From: Romboutsia hominis
Lineage (GTDB): Bacteria > Bacillota > Clostridia > Peptostreptococcales > Peptostreptococcaceae
Length of the DNA stretch: 64,000 bases
NCBI RefSeq assembly: GCF_900002575.1
Contig: NZ_LN650648.1
Coordinates: 1,589,565 to 1,653,564 of the forward strand
Reading direction: 5' to 3'
Shown: positions 7,853 through 17,552 of the stretch, piece by piece
Layout of the letters: each line of letters begins with the position of its first letter
Numbering within the stretch: the stretch's first letter is position 1
The notes under the pieces: model-generated
What the model was told of the DNA's origin: nothing
The model's input: the letters and a program-made list of their open reading frames with translations, nothing else
Database searches by the model: none
Translations under genes and position numbers: made by a program

Positions 7853-9169
7853 TCATATTCCTTGAGGGTAATAAAATAAGTTATATGGATCATATTTTTC
7901 TTTTACAATTTTTAACCAAGGCACATTATTTCCAAAGTAACTATATAAGTAATTAGAGATATTAATGTCACAATAGTTGAGATATCCAAATCCTGCATAT
8001 GGAAGTAAAGATTTTCTTAAATTGTTTACCCATCTAATTGTATCATTAGCATGCATACTATAATTAAGAGTCCACTGAGCATCAATTTGTACTAATATCT
8101 TAGCACCTCTATGAGGATATGCGCTAGGTAAATCTTTATTTTCTGCAATCTTTCCTCCCAATAGAAGAAATCCAATGTTTATAGGTGGCTGTATGGGCGG
8201 TGAATTGTCTAAATAGTTAAACATTATTTGGCAAGGTTCTTTTCCCAATGACTTATATGCTAATAATCCTGTAATTTTAAATCCTGTTGGTGTAGGCACA
8301 AAACCTGGGCGTTTCTGTACAGATTCATTAAAAGTAATATATTTTGTTGTATAATTTATTTTATTTGGAACTTTTAATAAAAGGCTTAAAGCTTTTTCCA
8401 TTTCTTTTTCTGTACTTCGTACTCCTACTCCATATAGTAAAATAGTGTCTTTAGTCATAGTAACCTTAATTGTATACCTATTATCTAAATCTTCTCCTAC
8501 TTTTTGAAATGCTTGAATTACTTCATATCTACTATTTTTAGGCCACATAGCATTCATTACTGTTACTTTATCATTTGGGTGTACTTTAAGGGTAAGCGAC
8601 ACTACCACTCCAAAATTATTGCTTCCTGCCCCCCTTAATGCAGCAAATAAATCTTTATTTTCATGTGAATTGGCAGTTATTATCCTACCAAAAGCATCTA
8701 CTATTTGTGCTTCTACTAAATTATCACATGCTAGCCCATATTCTCTTTGTAAATATCCAACTCCTCCTCCTAGTGTAACTCCCGAAACACCAATAGATGA
8801 ACAACTTCCTCCAACAAATGCAAATCCATATTCTTCAAGCTTAGAATAAAGTTGTTCTTGGGTGTACCCTGATCCTATTCTTATATAACCTTTATTAGTA
8901 TCTATTTCAAAATCAAGTAAATTAGAAACATCTATAACAACAGCATCATCTGCCACAGAAAAAGATTCATAGTTATGACCACCACTTCTACAGCGAATAT
9001 TTATACCTTTTTTTCTTGCCCAATTTACTGCATTAACTACATCTGTTATGTTATTAGGATATACAATTACCTTTGGGTAGTAGTTAAAATATAAATTTGC
9101 ATTTCTACGAACAATATTATAAATTTTATCTGCTTTAGTTATAACAAGTCCTGTTAATCCTTCAATCAT
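7853..9169 (-). CDS. FAD-linked oxidase, berberine-bridge-enzyme family
   Basis: A 438-residue flavoprotein with an N-terminal PCMH-type FAD-binding fold (about 30-210) and a C-terminal BBE motif (GFGYLNYCDINISNYLYSYFG, then KYDPYNLFYYPQ). The His in CRSGGHNYE (about 64) and the Cys in GGSCSSIGVSG (about 122) sit where this family attaches FAD bicovalently. Bacterial relatives such as YgaK and CotQ (YvdP) occur in spore formers and oxidise sugars or unknown alcohols with O2 or another acceptor. Substrate not predictable. It is monocistronic, with terminators on both sides. Confidence 0.88.
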   Translation of the reverse strand: MIEGLTGLVITKADKIYNIVRRNANLYFNYYPKVIVYPNNITDVVNAVNWARKKGINIRCRSGGHNYESFSVADDAVVIDVSNLLDFEIDTNKGYIRIGSGYTQEQLYSKLEEYGFAFVGGSCSSIGVSGVTLGGGVGYLQREYGLACDNLVEAQIVDAFGRIITANSHENKDLFAALRGAGSNNFGVVVSLTLKVHPNDKVTVMNAMWPKNSRYEVIQAFQKVGEDLDNRYTIKVTMTKDTILLYGVGVRSTEKEMEKALSLLLKVPNKINYTTKYITFNESVQKRPGFVPTPTGFKITGLLAYKSLGKEPCQIMFNYLDNSPPIQPPINIGFLLLGGKIAENKDLPSAYPHRGAKILVQIDAQWTLNYSMHANDTIRWVNNLRKSLLPYAGFGYLNYCDINISNYLYSYFGNNVPWLKIVKEKYDPYNLFYYPQGI

Positions 9170-9311
9170 ATTAATTCCACCTCTTTTTGACTATATATTA
9201 TAAAACCAAACGTAATGTTATAATATGTTAATAACTTTAAGACTGTTATAGTATATAATTAAAGCCATAAATATAAAAATATATTATGAGTAACTTAACA
9301 TATTCTTAAAT

Positions 9312-9346
9312 ATTAAAGGGAGTCGAAATTTCCGACTCCCTTTAAT
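9312..9346 (-). terminator. Terminator of the ABC exporter operon
   Basis: AAAGGGAGTCG and CGACTCCCTTT form an 11-bp stem, extended by outer A-T pairs, with an AAATTTC loop. It starts 9 bp past the permease stop at 9354. Confidence 0.85.
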
Positions 9347-9353
9347 ATAAATT

Positions 9354-12300
9354 TTACTCTACAGATTTTAGTGCATCAATCATATTTACATTTTTTAATT
9401 TTATATACATCATCACCATAACTAATATGGCAAAAAACATGGTAATTAAACCAGAGATTACATAACTACTAATATCTACAGTTGGTATCATCATCATATT
9501 ATCCATCTCTGCTGTACTTACTAAAAATACATATAAAATTTTACCCAAAAATGAGCCTGCAAGTATTCCTAATATTGTTAGTATTATATTTTCTCTAAAT
9601 ATATACATTGCAACTTCATTATCATAAAAACCTAGTACCTTTATTGTAGAGATCTCTCTTATACGTTCAGATACGTTTATATTTATTAAGTTGTATAGTA
9701 CAACAAATGCTAAACTTCCTGAAGCAACTATTATTACTATCATAACTAATCCTAAATCAGCAGATTCACTCAAGCTTCTTATCTTTGAAGCAAGAGTAAC
9801 ATTTACTACCTTGTCATTTTTCATAAGAGTAGTAGCTATTTTGCTTTCATCCTCTATATCTGAATTAAACTTTAGTAATTGTGCATTATATCTTGGTTCA
9901 CTTTTAAATATTTTTTTATAATATGATGGTGATAAATATATATAATGACCAGCATAATTTTCTACTATATTATCAACCCTAACTTTATGAGTATTATTAT
10001 CCGAATCAGTTACATTCATATAATCACCAACAGATACTCCTAAAAGTTTCGCCAATTTTTCATTTATAATTACTCCATCATCTGATAATTTATACTTAGC
10101 TTTACTTACTCTATCATTTAATAATATATATTTATTTAACTCATCTATATTTTGTGGTACATACATAGTAGCAGCTTGCTTACTTGTACCTGGTTTACTA
10201 AAAGTGACTGACTCTTGATAAATATTTAAACTACTTTCATATCCTTTTAAGTTATTTAAACTTTTATCATATTGTGAATCTTCTTTTTTAGTACTTTTAT
10301 CCTTAAATACTACTATAGCATCATACTTTAATAATTTACCAAATTGAATGTCCATAAATGAAGAATTAGATTTTTCAAGAGATATTCCTGCAACAAGCAT
10401 AGCCATACATCCTGATATACCAAGTATTGTCATTAACATTCTTTGCTTATATCTAAAAAGATTTCTAAATGTAACCTTTTGATTGAAGTTAAGTCTACTC
10501 CATAAAGGCATAATTCTTTCTAACAATATCTTTTTACCAAGTTTAGGTGCCTTAGTTCTCATTAAATTAGAAGGATTTTCTCTTAATTCTTCTTTTAGTA
10601 CAATTAATGATGCTCCTACTGTACAAAGTATTGAAGCTACTAAAGACTGAATTATATACGATGGATAATAGTTTATTTTAACCTTTGGTAAAGTAAATGT
10701 AGATGAATATGCTTCATTAATTATGTATGGAAGAATACTACTTCCAACTACTATACCAATTACACATCCAAAAGTACTAGCTAATGCTGCATAAACTACA
10801 AATTTTCTAGATATTTCTAAATCTTTATATCCTAAGGCTTTTAGTGTTCCTATTTCTACTCTGTTTTCTTCTACCATTCTCGTCATTGTAGTTAAGCATA
10901 TAAGTGCTGCAACTAAGAAGAAAAATACAGGAAATACTGAAGCTATTTTATCTAAACTGTCAATTGAACCTTTGTAAGTTGAGTAACCAGGATTATCATT
11001 TCTATCAAAGAAATAATATTTACTATCATCTAAATCATTTAATTTTTCTTTTTCTTTATCTATCTCTTTTCGTCCATCTATTAGTTTTTCTCTATTTTCC
11101 TTGATTTCTTTTTCTCCATCAAAAAGTTTTCTTTCTGAATTGTCAAGCTCTTTTTTAGCCTTATCAAGTTCTATCTGACCTTGTTTTTTACCTTTTACAA
11201 GATCTTCTTTCCCCTTTTTAATCTCTTCTTTTCCATTATCTAATTGCTTTTGAGCTTTTTCAAGTTGCACCTTTCCTTCATTAAATTCAATAACTTTTCC
11301 TTCATAGGCACTTACCCCTTGTTGATACTGAGTTATTCTAGCTACTAAGGTTTCTAGATTAGCTTTATTTTCACTTAAACTTTTACTAATATTTTCTATT
11401 TCCTTTGAGATATTAAGTGCTAAAGAAGTGTTTGTTGGATTTTTTTCTAAACTATTTATTAAATTGCTTAATTCATTTAATCCCAAGCTAGGATTAAATA
11501 TAATACTCTTCCAATACTGAATTTTTTCATTTGAAATTTTTTCACCTTCATTAAGGTTATTTGCACTTTCTTTCATATCATTTGAAAGTGTATTATATGT
11601 TACAATTAACATATTTAAACCATCTATTTGATCTTTATACTTTATTGTACTTTGTGTAGGATCAATTCCTTGGTTTAAAAATTCTTGTTTTGCCTTATCA
11701 AGTTCAATTTTAGCTGTATTAAGCTGTTTTTCACCCTCTAAAAATTGCTCTTTTTGCTTATCAAGTTCCCTTTGACCATTATCTAATTGTTTTTTACCTT
11801 CAATTAACTTTCTTTCACCATTTTTAATTTCTTGCTGGTACTTTTTCACAAATTGTTCATATTGCTTTTTACCATCAAGAAACTTTATTTTCCCATTTTC
11901 TATTTCCCTTTGAGCATCTTCAAGCTTTCTTTCACCATCTTCTATCTCTTTATAAGCTTTATCAAATTCTTTTTGTGCCTCTAATTTTATTTCTTCAATT
12001 CTTTCTATAACTCTATTTGAGTATAAATCTTCAAGATATTTATTATTTTCTTCCATCTTTTCTTTGTACTCATCACTATATGCACCAAGTTTTTCTACAT
12101 TTTTAAATCGTACATATATTTCAGTATACATATCCATTGATATATCAGAGCTATTTAATATTGCAAAGTAATCTACACTTCCTTTTCCAACACTAGTTGT
12201 TCCTCTAGACATGTTATCTATATACATAGGACTTTGTACAAATCCAACAATCTTAAAAGTTTTCTTATTAAAATACTTATTTGAGTCTTCATCCGATTCT

Positions 12301-12761
12301 ATTGTATACTTATCACCAATTTTTAGATTTTTATTTTCCTTTAAAGCATTTTCATCTAAAGATATCTCACCACTATTTTTAGGTAATCTACCTTCTGTAA
12401 CAATAAGTTTATTTATATTGTTAGCATCATTTGGATTATACTCCATAAACTTAACAACATTATTTGTATTAGTTAAGTTTACATCTATACTATGTGTTGC
12501 ATAGTAATCTAGAATTTTATCATTATTTTCAAGTAACTTTAAATCATTTTCATTAAGACCTATACTAGATACTATCTTGCTATCCATTAAGTTTTGTTGG
12601 CTAAAAAATTCATTTATGGATTCTTTTAAGTCTGGTCCACTTGATTTAATTCCAGAGTAAAAGGCAACTCCTAAAAAGATTATGGCTAATATAGAAATAA
12701 ATCTTGCTTTTGAAGATAATATTTCTCTTGTTATTGATTTTTTATATGCTCTATTTTTCAT
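9354..12761 (-). CDS. ABC transporter permease, FtsX/MacB type, with long extracytoplasmic coiled coil
   Basis: A 1135-residue membrane protein with one N-terminal membrane helix (about 20-40), a MacB-like periplasmic-core segment (about 45-245), and two long charged coiled-coil blocks (about 250-365 and 480-585) built from Lys/Glu heptads such as QLDNGQRELDKQKEQFLEG. An FtsX core of three helices follows (about 615-740), then a second extracytoplasmic domain and three C-terminal helices (about 1010-1130). It is a duplicated FtsX-type permease with a helical hairpin in the first half. It pairs with the ATPase encoded 10 bp upstream. Likely mechanotransmission-type exporter or envelope machine; substrate unknown. 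The coil resembles those of YhgE/Pip proteins. Confidence 0.85.
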   Translation of the reverse strand: MKNRAYKKSITREILSSKARFISILAIIFLGVAFYSGIKSSGPDLKESINEFFSQQNLMDSKIVSSIGLNENDLKLLENNDKILDYYATHSIDVNLTNTNNVVKFMEYNPNDANNINKLIVTEGRLPKNSGEISLDENALKENKNLKIGDKYTIESDEDSNKYFNKKTFKIVGFVQSPMYIDNMSRGTTSVGKGSVDYFAILNSSDISMDMYTEIYVRFKNVEKLGAYSDEYKEKMEENNKYLEDLYSNRVIERIEEIKLEAQKEFDKAYKEIEDGERKLEDAQREIENGKIKFLDGKKQYEQFVKKYQQEIKNGERKLIEGKKQLDNGQRELDKQKEQFLEGEKQLNTAKIELDKAKQEFLNQGIDPTQSTIKYKDQIDGLNMLIVTYNTLSNDMKESANNLNEGEKISNEKIQYWKSIIFNPSLGLNELSNLINSLEKNPTNTSLALNISKEIENISKSLSENKANLETLVARITQYQQGVSAYEGKVIEFNEGKVQLEKAQKQLDNGKEEIKKGKEDLVKGKKQGQIELDKAKKELDNSERKLFDGEKEIKENREKLIDGRKEIDKEKEKLNDLDDSKYYFFDRNDNPGYSTYKGSIDSLDKIASVFPVFFFLVAALICLTTMTRMVEENRVEIGTLKALGYKDLEISRKFVVYAALASTFGCVIGIVVGSSILPYIINEAYSSTFTLPKVKINYYPSYIIQSLVASILCTVGASLIVLKEELRENPSNLMRTKAPKLGKKILLERIMPLWSRLNFNQKVTFRNLFRYKQRMLMTILGISGCMAMLVAGISLEKSNSSFMDIQFGKLLKYDAIVVFKDKSTKKEDSQYDKSLNNLKGYESSLNIYQESVTFSKPGTSKQAATMYVPQNIDELNKYILLNDRVSKAKYKLSDDGVIINEKLAKLLGVSVGDYMNVTDSDNNTHKVRVDNIVENYAGHYIYLSPSYYKKIFKSEPRYNAQLLKFNSDIEDESKIATTLMKNDKVVNVTLASKIRSLSESADLGLVMIVIIVASGSLAFVVLYNLININVSERIREISTIKVLGFYDNEVAMYIFRENIILTILGILAGSFLGKILYVFLVSTAEMDNMMMIPTVDISSYVISGLITMFFAILVMVMMYIKLKNVNMIDALKSVE

Positions 12762-12771
12762 TTTCTATCCT

Positions 12772-13473
12772 CTACCACTCTATATTTTCAACTGAAACAG
12801 GATTTTCATTTACTTTAACACTTCTAACCTTTGCATCTTTAATACTTATAACTCTATCTGCAATTGGTGAAAGAGCTGAATTATGAGTTATAACAATTAC
12901 TGTTGTTCCTGTATTTTTACATGTATCTTGTAATGTTTTTAAAATCTGTTTTCCTGTTTTATAGTCAAGAGCACCAGTTGGCTCATCACATAGAAGTAAC
13001 TTAGGATTTTTAGCTATAGCTCTTGCTATAGATACTCTTTGCTGTTCTCCCCCTGATAATTGAGATGGAAAATTATCTTTTCTGTGACCAAGCCCAACTA
13101 ACTCAAGAGTTTTATCAACATCTAAAGCATTCTTTGAAATTTGTGTAGCAAGTTCCACATTTTCTTTTGCAGTTAAATTTTGAACTAAATTATAAAACTG
13201 GAATACAAATCCTACATCATATCTTCTATAATTTGTAAGCTGTTTTTTATTAAACTTGGATATATCAACGTTATCAATAATTATCTTACCTTCATCACAA
13301 GTATCCATTCCCCCAAGTATATTTAGTACAGTTGTTTTACCAGCACCACTAGGACCTAGAATAATAACAAATTCTCCTTTTTCTATAGAAAAGTTAATAC
13401 CATTATTTGCTACAATAGTATTTTCCCCAACCTTATATATTTTGTATTCATCTATTATTTTTATATATGACAT
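12772..13473 (-). CDS. ABC transporter ATP-binding protein (MacB/LolD type)
   Basis: A 233-residue nucleotide-binding domain. Walker A is GPSGAGKTT near residues 40-48, the Q-loop is in [10 protein letters not shown], the signature is LSGGEQQR (about 139), Walker B is [11 protein letters not shown] (about 159) and the switch His is in ITHNSA. The TGALD and FYNL sequences place it in the LolD/MacB/FtsE-like group that powers FtsX-type permeases. It is the first gene of a two-gene operon with the giant permease and is divergent from a TetR gene. Confidence 0.93.
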   Translation of the reverse strand: MSYIKIIDEYKIYKVGENTIVANNGINFSIEKGEFVIILGPSGAGKTTVLNILGGMDTCDEGKIIIDNVDISKFNKKQLTNYRRYDVGFVFQFYNLVQNLTAKENVELATQISKNALDVDKTLELVGLGHRKDNFPSQLSGGEQQRVSIARAIAKNPKLLLCDEPTGALDYKTGKQILKTLQDTCKNTGTTVIVITHNSALSPIADRVISIKDAKVRSVKVNENPVSVENIEW

Positions 13474-13512
13474 CTATACCTCCCCTATCTATATGGACTA
13501 TTAAATACTAAA

Positions 13513-13648
13513 TGTTATTAAATAGACACCTTGTTTGCTTAATGCTATAATACTAAGTATAAATAATATATAAACTAGTTACAATAATCATATATTTTCA
13601 TATTGTTATTAAATAGACATTTTAGTTATTTTTGTTCATTTAATAACA
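13513..13648. promoter_or_regulatory. Three TetR-type operator sites between the ABC operon and the tetR gene
   Basis: TGTTATTAAATAGACA occurs exactly twice (13513-13528 and 13604-13619). A third site, TGTTCATTTAATAACA (13633-13648), is its near inverse complement. The shared pattern TGTT(6-8)AACA/GACA is a dyad of the size TetR dimers bind. The sites flank both divergent promoters, implying coordinate repression of exporter and regulator. Confidence 0.65.
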
Positions 13649-13690
13649 TATAATTTAAAATTGTTTTAATAAATAAAAAGGATGGATTAC

Positions 13691-14242
13691 ATGGCAGGAG
13701 TTAAAGGAAATAGAAGAATTTTATATACAAAAAAAGTAATTAAGGAAAGTTTACTTGATCTACTTCAAGATAAAAAAATTCATCAAGTTACTGTTACTGA
13801 TATATGTAAAACTGCAAATATTAATAGAGGAACTTTTTATACTCATTATAAAGATGCTTATGACCTACTTAAATCAATGGAAGATGAATTATTTAATCAA
13901 ATACTAGAATATATTGAAGAGACTCCAGTTGAAGATTATAAAGATATTTTATTACTTAAAGCTCTTGAATTGATTAAGGAAAATAAAAAGTTGTGCAAAA
14001 TATTATTCTGTAAACATATAGAAACTAATATTATGGATCGTATTATTTATATAGCAAATAAGGCTGAAATAGATAAGCTCATTAGTAGTTCAAAAGTTGA
14101 TGATGTATTTTTAGATTACTTTATAAAATACAATGTAGGAGGAGTTTTTGCAGTTGTTCAATCATGGATAGAAAATGATTTAAATGAATCTCCTCAAGAA
14201 ATAGTTAATCTTATAAATAATATTAGTGCTTTTCAGCCTTAA
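13691..14242 (+). CDS. TetR/AcrR family transcriptional regulator
   Basis: A 183-residue TetR protein: helix-turn-helix near residues 28-50 (VTVTDICKTANINRGTFYTHY), then a helical ligand domain of the TetR_C type with LNESPQEIVNLI near the end. An ATG at 13682 is in frame, but it directly abuts AAAAAGG, whereas the ATG at 13691 lies 9 nt from it; I use 13691. It is divergent from the ABC exporter genes, with three related dyads between, so it probably represses them until an exported or toxic ligand binds. Confidence 0.9.
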   Translation: MAGVKGNRRILYTKKVIKESLLDLLQDKKIHQVTVTDICKTANINRGTFYTHYKDAYDLLKSMEDELFNQILEYIEETPVEDYKDILLLKALELIKENKKLCKILFCKHIETNIMDRIIYIANKAEIDKLISSSKVDDVFLDYFIKYNVGGVFAVVQSWIENDLNESPQEIVNLINNISAFQP

Positions 14243-14292
14243 TATTTTAGTATGAATTATTATATTGTTTTTATATAAATTTTTAAAAATAT

Positions 14293-14327
14293 AAAAATAC
14301 TCATATCCTTTTAATATGAGTATTTTT
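14293..14327. terminator. Bidirectional terminator between tetR and the sialic-acid operon
   Basis: AAAAATACTCATAT and ATATGAGTATTTTT form a 14-bp stem with T-rich 3' sides in both directions, between convergent genes. Confidence 0.8.
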
Positions 14328-14374
14328 AAATTTCAATAGTTAAGATGAAAGACACCTCAGTTACTTCTTACAAT

Positions 14375-15013
14375 CTATTTATTTTTTATCTCACTAATAA
14401 TTTCATAAAGCTTCTTACCTAATATTTCATGAGCTTTATTTGAAAGATGCATATAATCATAATCACTACAAATTGCAAAAGGTGATGGATCAAAGAAATG
14501 ACATCCATTTTCCTTAGCCACCTTCTCATAAAGAGGAATTATTTTATAAGACTTTTCAGAACAGCTTTTTCCCATAGTATAATAGCACTCAGCATTTTTT
14601 ATCTCTTCTCTAATTGGAAGAGGAGCTACTACTAATATATTAGGCTTACTATTTCTAAAAGCTACCTCGCAAAACTTAGCCTTTTTTATAAGTCTATCAA
14701 GCCCTAATGATATAACTTCAGCACTTGCTCCAAATCTATCCTTAGTATCATTAGTACCAAGCATAATAATAAGTAAATCAATAGGCTCATGAGTCATAAG
14801 GGTAGGAATTATAAAGTCAAGTCCACTTAATCCTTCATATAATGGGTCGTCAAATACAGTAGTTCTTCCACTTAACCCTTCTTCTATAACATAATCACTA
14901 TCTCCAAGAAGGTTTTGTAAAATTCCTGTCCAACGTTCATTTCTTTCATACCTTTTCCCATTTTCAGGATTATATCCATGTGTATTAGAGTCACCGAAGC
15001 ATAAAATATTCAA
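14375..15013 (-). CDS. SGNH/GDSL hydrolase, possible sialate O-acetylesterase
   Basis: A 212-residue SGNH-fold esterase. Block I is CFGDSNTHG (catalytic Ser near residue 8), block III is GTNDTK (about 87-92) and block V is DYMHLS (catalytic Asp and His near residue 190). It is the last gene of the nan operon, so removal of O-acetyl groups from sialic acids is a reasonable inference, though similar enzymes act on other sugars. The frame is open to a TTG at 15028, but GGTAGGTGAT lies just before a TTG at 15013, giving the usual N-terminus (M/L)NILCFGDSN. It has no signal peptide, so it is cytosolic. Confidence 0.85.
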   Translation of the reverse strand: MNILCFGDSNTHGYNPENGKRYERNERWTGILQNLLGDSDYVIEEGLSGRTTVFDDPLYEGLSGLDFIIPTLMTHEPIDLLIIMLGTNDTKDRFGASAEVISLGLDRLIKKAKFCEVAFRNSKPNILVVAPLPIREEIKNAECYYTMGKSCSEKSYKIIPLYEKVAKENGCHFFDPSPFAICSDYDYMHLSNKAHEILGKKLYEIISEIKNK

Positions 15014-15021
15014 AATATCAC

Positions 15022-15936
15022 CTACCAATTTTTAGTTTCTTCTATAGTTCTTTTAATATCATTGTATAAGTTTACTAACTTTTCATCTTCACAGCTTACA
15101 GGTAAAAATGGAAGTCTAGGTACTCCGATATCCAGTCCATCTAGCTTAATTAGGGCTTTTACACAACCATATAATGAACCAAAACTACACATTCTATACA
15201 CATATTGAACCATTGTTGCTTGAAGTTTTTTAGCTTTTTCAAATTCATTTTTTCTTATTAAATCTTCAAGCTTTAAATATAATTCTGGCATACCTGCATA
15301 AGTACCACCAATTCCAGCATCTGCACCCATCATTCTTCCTGCTAGATATTGTTCATCAGGACCATTAAATACTAAGAAATCTTCTCCTCCAATAGCTTTG
15401 AATCTTGCTATATCATGAGCTGGCTCTGAAGAACATTTAACACCCATTACTCTTTCATTTTCACACATTTTTTTAAGTAATCCATCTGATAAGTTAAATC
15501 CTGTTAGTTGTGGTATGTTGTATATAAAAAATGGTAAGTTGCTTGCTTTAGTTATCTCATTCCAATGGGTATATACACTTTCCTCACCTAATCTATAATA
15601 TACACATGGAACTGCTGATGTTGCATGAGCTCCACATTTTTCAGCATGAGCTGCAAGTTCACATGAATGTTTTGTACTAGCACACCCTACATGAACAATT
15701 ATAGTCATTTTATCTTTTACTTCTTCACAAACTGCTTCAACTACTGCCTTTCTTTCTTCATTGTCAAGTAAGAAACCTTCTCCAGTACTTCCACATACAT
15801 ATAGATTTTTTATTCCTTTGTTATATAAATAATTAACTAATTCTCTAGTTTTTTCTAAATCAACATCTCCATTTTCTTTAAATGGTGTATTAAGTGCTAC
15901 TGTAATATTTTTAAATCTCTCCATATTGTAATTCAT
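15022..15936 (-). CDS. nanA: N-acetylneuraminate lyase
   Basis: A 304-residue DapA/NanA-family class I aldolase that splits N-acetylneuraminate into N-acetylmannosamine and pyruvate. GSTGEG (about 49-54) binds the pyruvate carboxylate, FFIYNIPQLTG (about 137) carries the catalytic Tyr, and VMGVKCSS carries the Schiff-base Lys (about 168). AAGGGGAG lies 7 nt before the ATG. Its start overlaps the end of nanK by 26 nt, indicating translational coupling. Flanking nanE and nanK make the assignment firm. Confidence 0.95.
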   Translation of the reverse strand: MNYNMERFKNITVALNTPFKENGDVDLEKTRELVNYLYNKGIKNLYVCGSTGEGFLLDNEERKAVVEAVCEEVKDKMTIIVHVGCASTKHSCELAAHAEKCGAHATSAVPCVYYRLGEESVYTHWNEITKASNLPFFIYNIPQLTGFNLSDGLLKKMCENERVMGVKCSSEPAHDIARFKAIGGEDFLVFNGPDEQYLAGRMMGADAGIGGTYAGMPELYLKLEDLIRKNEFEKAKKLQATMVQYVYRMCSFGSLYGCVKALIKLDGLDIGVPRLPFLPVSCEDEKLVNLYNDIKRTIEETKNW

Positions 15937-16849
15937 CTTTATTCTCCCCTTTTAATAAGTAGTAAAGTGCACCAATTATACCTGCATCATTTTTTAATTT
16001 AGCAGGTTCTACTTTTAAATCTTTTGCAAAATTTTTCATAGCTCTTTCTTTAACTAATTTTCTTAGCTTATCTATAAATAGTTCTTTTTGCTCACTTACT
16101 GCCCCGCCAATTAAAACTATATCAGGATTAAAAATATGCACCAAAGATACAACTCCACAAGCTACATCTTCTATCCATCTATCTACTATTTCTTTCATTT
16201 TTTCATTATGATTTATTTGTTCAAATATTTCTTTTCCATTTATATCATTAATATCTAATTCTTCTTTTACTCTCTTTATTAAAGCACTCATAGATGCATA
16301 CTGTTCATAGCAACCAGTGTTTCCACAAGTGCATTTTTTTCCTTTATTATTTATAGAGAAGTGACCTAGTTCTCCACCTATTCCTAACCTTCCATTTAAA
16401 ATTTCACCATTTACTACTATTCCACCTCCAACACCAGTTCCAATAGTAATCATAACTATATTTTTAGAATTTTTACCATTTCCTAAGAATAATTCTCCTA
16501 GTGCTGCTGCATTTGCATCATTTATTACAGTGGCTTTTACTTTATACTTTTCTTCTATTTTTTCTTTAAATTTTGAACCTTCGTAGTTTTTTATATTTCC
16601 ACCTGTTCCTATTACTTCACCTTTATTTACATCTATTTGACCTGTAGCAGATACTGCTACTCCTTTAAAGCTTTCTATCTTATTATCAGCTAAAAATTTA
16701 TCAGTTTCTTTTAAAACTGTATCTATTATTGGTGTTTTATAATTATCAAAATTAACTGGATACTTATCACTAATTAAGATTTTCCCATTTTCATTTACAA
16801 TTGCTATTTTTAAAGCTGTTCCTCCTATATCAAGTGCTAAATAGTTCAT
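15911..16849 (-). CDS. nanK: N-acetylmannosamine kinase, ROK family
   Basis: A 312-residue ROK kinase phosphorylating N-acetylmannosamine at O6 with ATP. ATP-binding ALDIGGTALK at the N-terminus; catalytic Asp in INDANAAALGE (about 103); GTGVGGG; zinc-binding CTCGNTGCYEQYAS (about 170-183). An upstream in-frame ATG at 16873 exists, but AAAGGAG lies 9 nt before the ATG at 16849, giving MNYLALDIGGT. Placed between nanE and nanA, which fixes its substrate over glucose or allose kinases. Confidence 0.93.
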   Translation of the reverse strand: MNYLALDIGGTALKIAIVNENGKILISDKYPVNFDNYKTPIIDTVLKETDKFLADNKIESFKGVAVSATGQIDVNKGEVIGTGGNIKNYEGSKFKEKIEEKYKVKATVINDANAAALGELFLGNGKNSKNIVMITIGTGVGGGIVVNGEILNGRLGIGGELGHFSINNKGKKCTCGNTGCYEQYASMSALIKRVKEELDINDINGKEIFEQINHNEKMKEIVDRWIEDVACGVVSLVHIFNPDIVLIGGAVSEQKELFIDKLRKLVKERAMKNFAKDLKVEPAKLKNDAGIIGALYYLLKGENKDELQYGEI

Positions 16850-16850
16850 T

Positions 16851-17552
16851 TTAAATTTCTCCTTTAGCTGCATTTATAAATCTTTGTGCAATTTCTAAAG
16901 GTCTAGTTATAGCCCCACCTACGACAACAGCATAAGCACCAGCGTCTAACATTTCTTTTGCTTGATATGGATAGTGTATCTTTCCTTCTGCTATTACTGG
17001 TATGTCTATTTCTTTAGTTAATTTTTTTACTAATTCTAAGTTGTTTATATTTTCTTTTATACTTTGAGGAGTATATCCATTCATAGTAGTTCCAACCATA
17101 TCTACTCCACATTTATATGCATTAATTCCTTCTTCATATGTTGATATATCAGCCATTAGTATTACATCAGGATACTTTTCTTTTATACTTTTTATAAAAT
17201 CATTTATAGATTCATCATTTAATCTCTTACTAAATGTACAATCTAATGCAATTACATCACTTTTAGCATCTACTAATTCATCTACTTCTTTCATAGTAGG
17301 TGTTATGTATACTTCACTACCTTCATATTCTATTTTTATAAGCCCTATTACAGGAAGTCCTGTTTCTTTTTTTATTGCTATGACATCTCTTACACTATTT
17401 GTTCTTATAGCTGGACTTCCAGCCATTTTTGCTGCTCTTGCCATTAAATACATTATAGATTTTTCTTCTACATATAGTGGTTCATTAGGAAGTGCTTGGC
17501 AAGATATAACTACACTTCCTTTTATACTTTTAAATATTTCTTCTTTATTCAT
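16851..17552 (-). CDS. nanE: N-acetylmannosamine-6-phosphate 2-epimerase
   Basis: A 233-residue TIM-barrel epimerase converting ManNAc-6-phosphate to GlcNAc-6-phosphate. Family motifs: VVISCQALPNEPLY near the N-terminus, IGLIKIEYEGSEVYITPT (about 71-88), DVIALDCTF, and VIAEGKIHYPYQAKEMLDAGAYAVVVGGAITRP near the C-terminus. The start ATG overlaps the stop of the upstream ATPase gene; GAAGGTG precedes it. It ends 1 nt before nanK. Firm by motif and context. Confidence 0.96.
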   Translation of the reverse strand: MNKEEIFKSIKGSVVISCQALPNEPLYVEEKSIMYLMARAAKMAGSPAIRTNSVRDVIAIKKETGLPVIGLIKIEYEGSEVYITPTMKEVDELVDAKSDVIALDCTFSKRLNDESINDFIKSIKEKYPDVILMADISTYEEGINAYKCGVDMVGTTMNGYTPQSIKENINNLELVKKLTKEIDIPVIAEGKIHYPYQAKEMLDAGAYAVVVGGAITRPLEIAQRFINAAKGEI

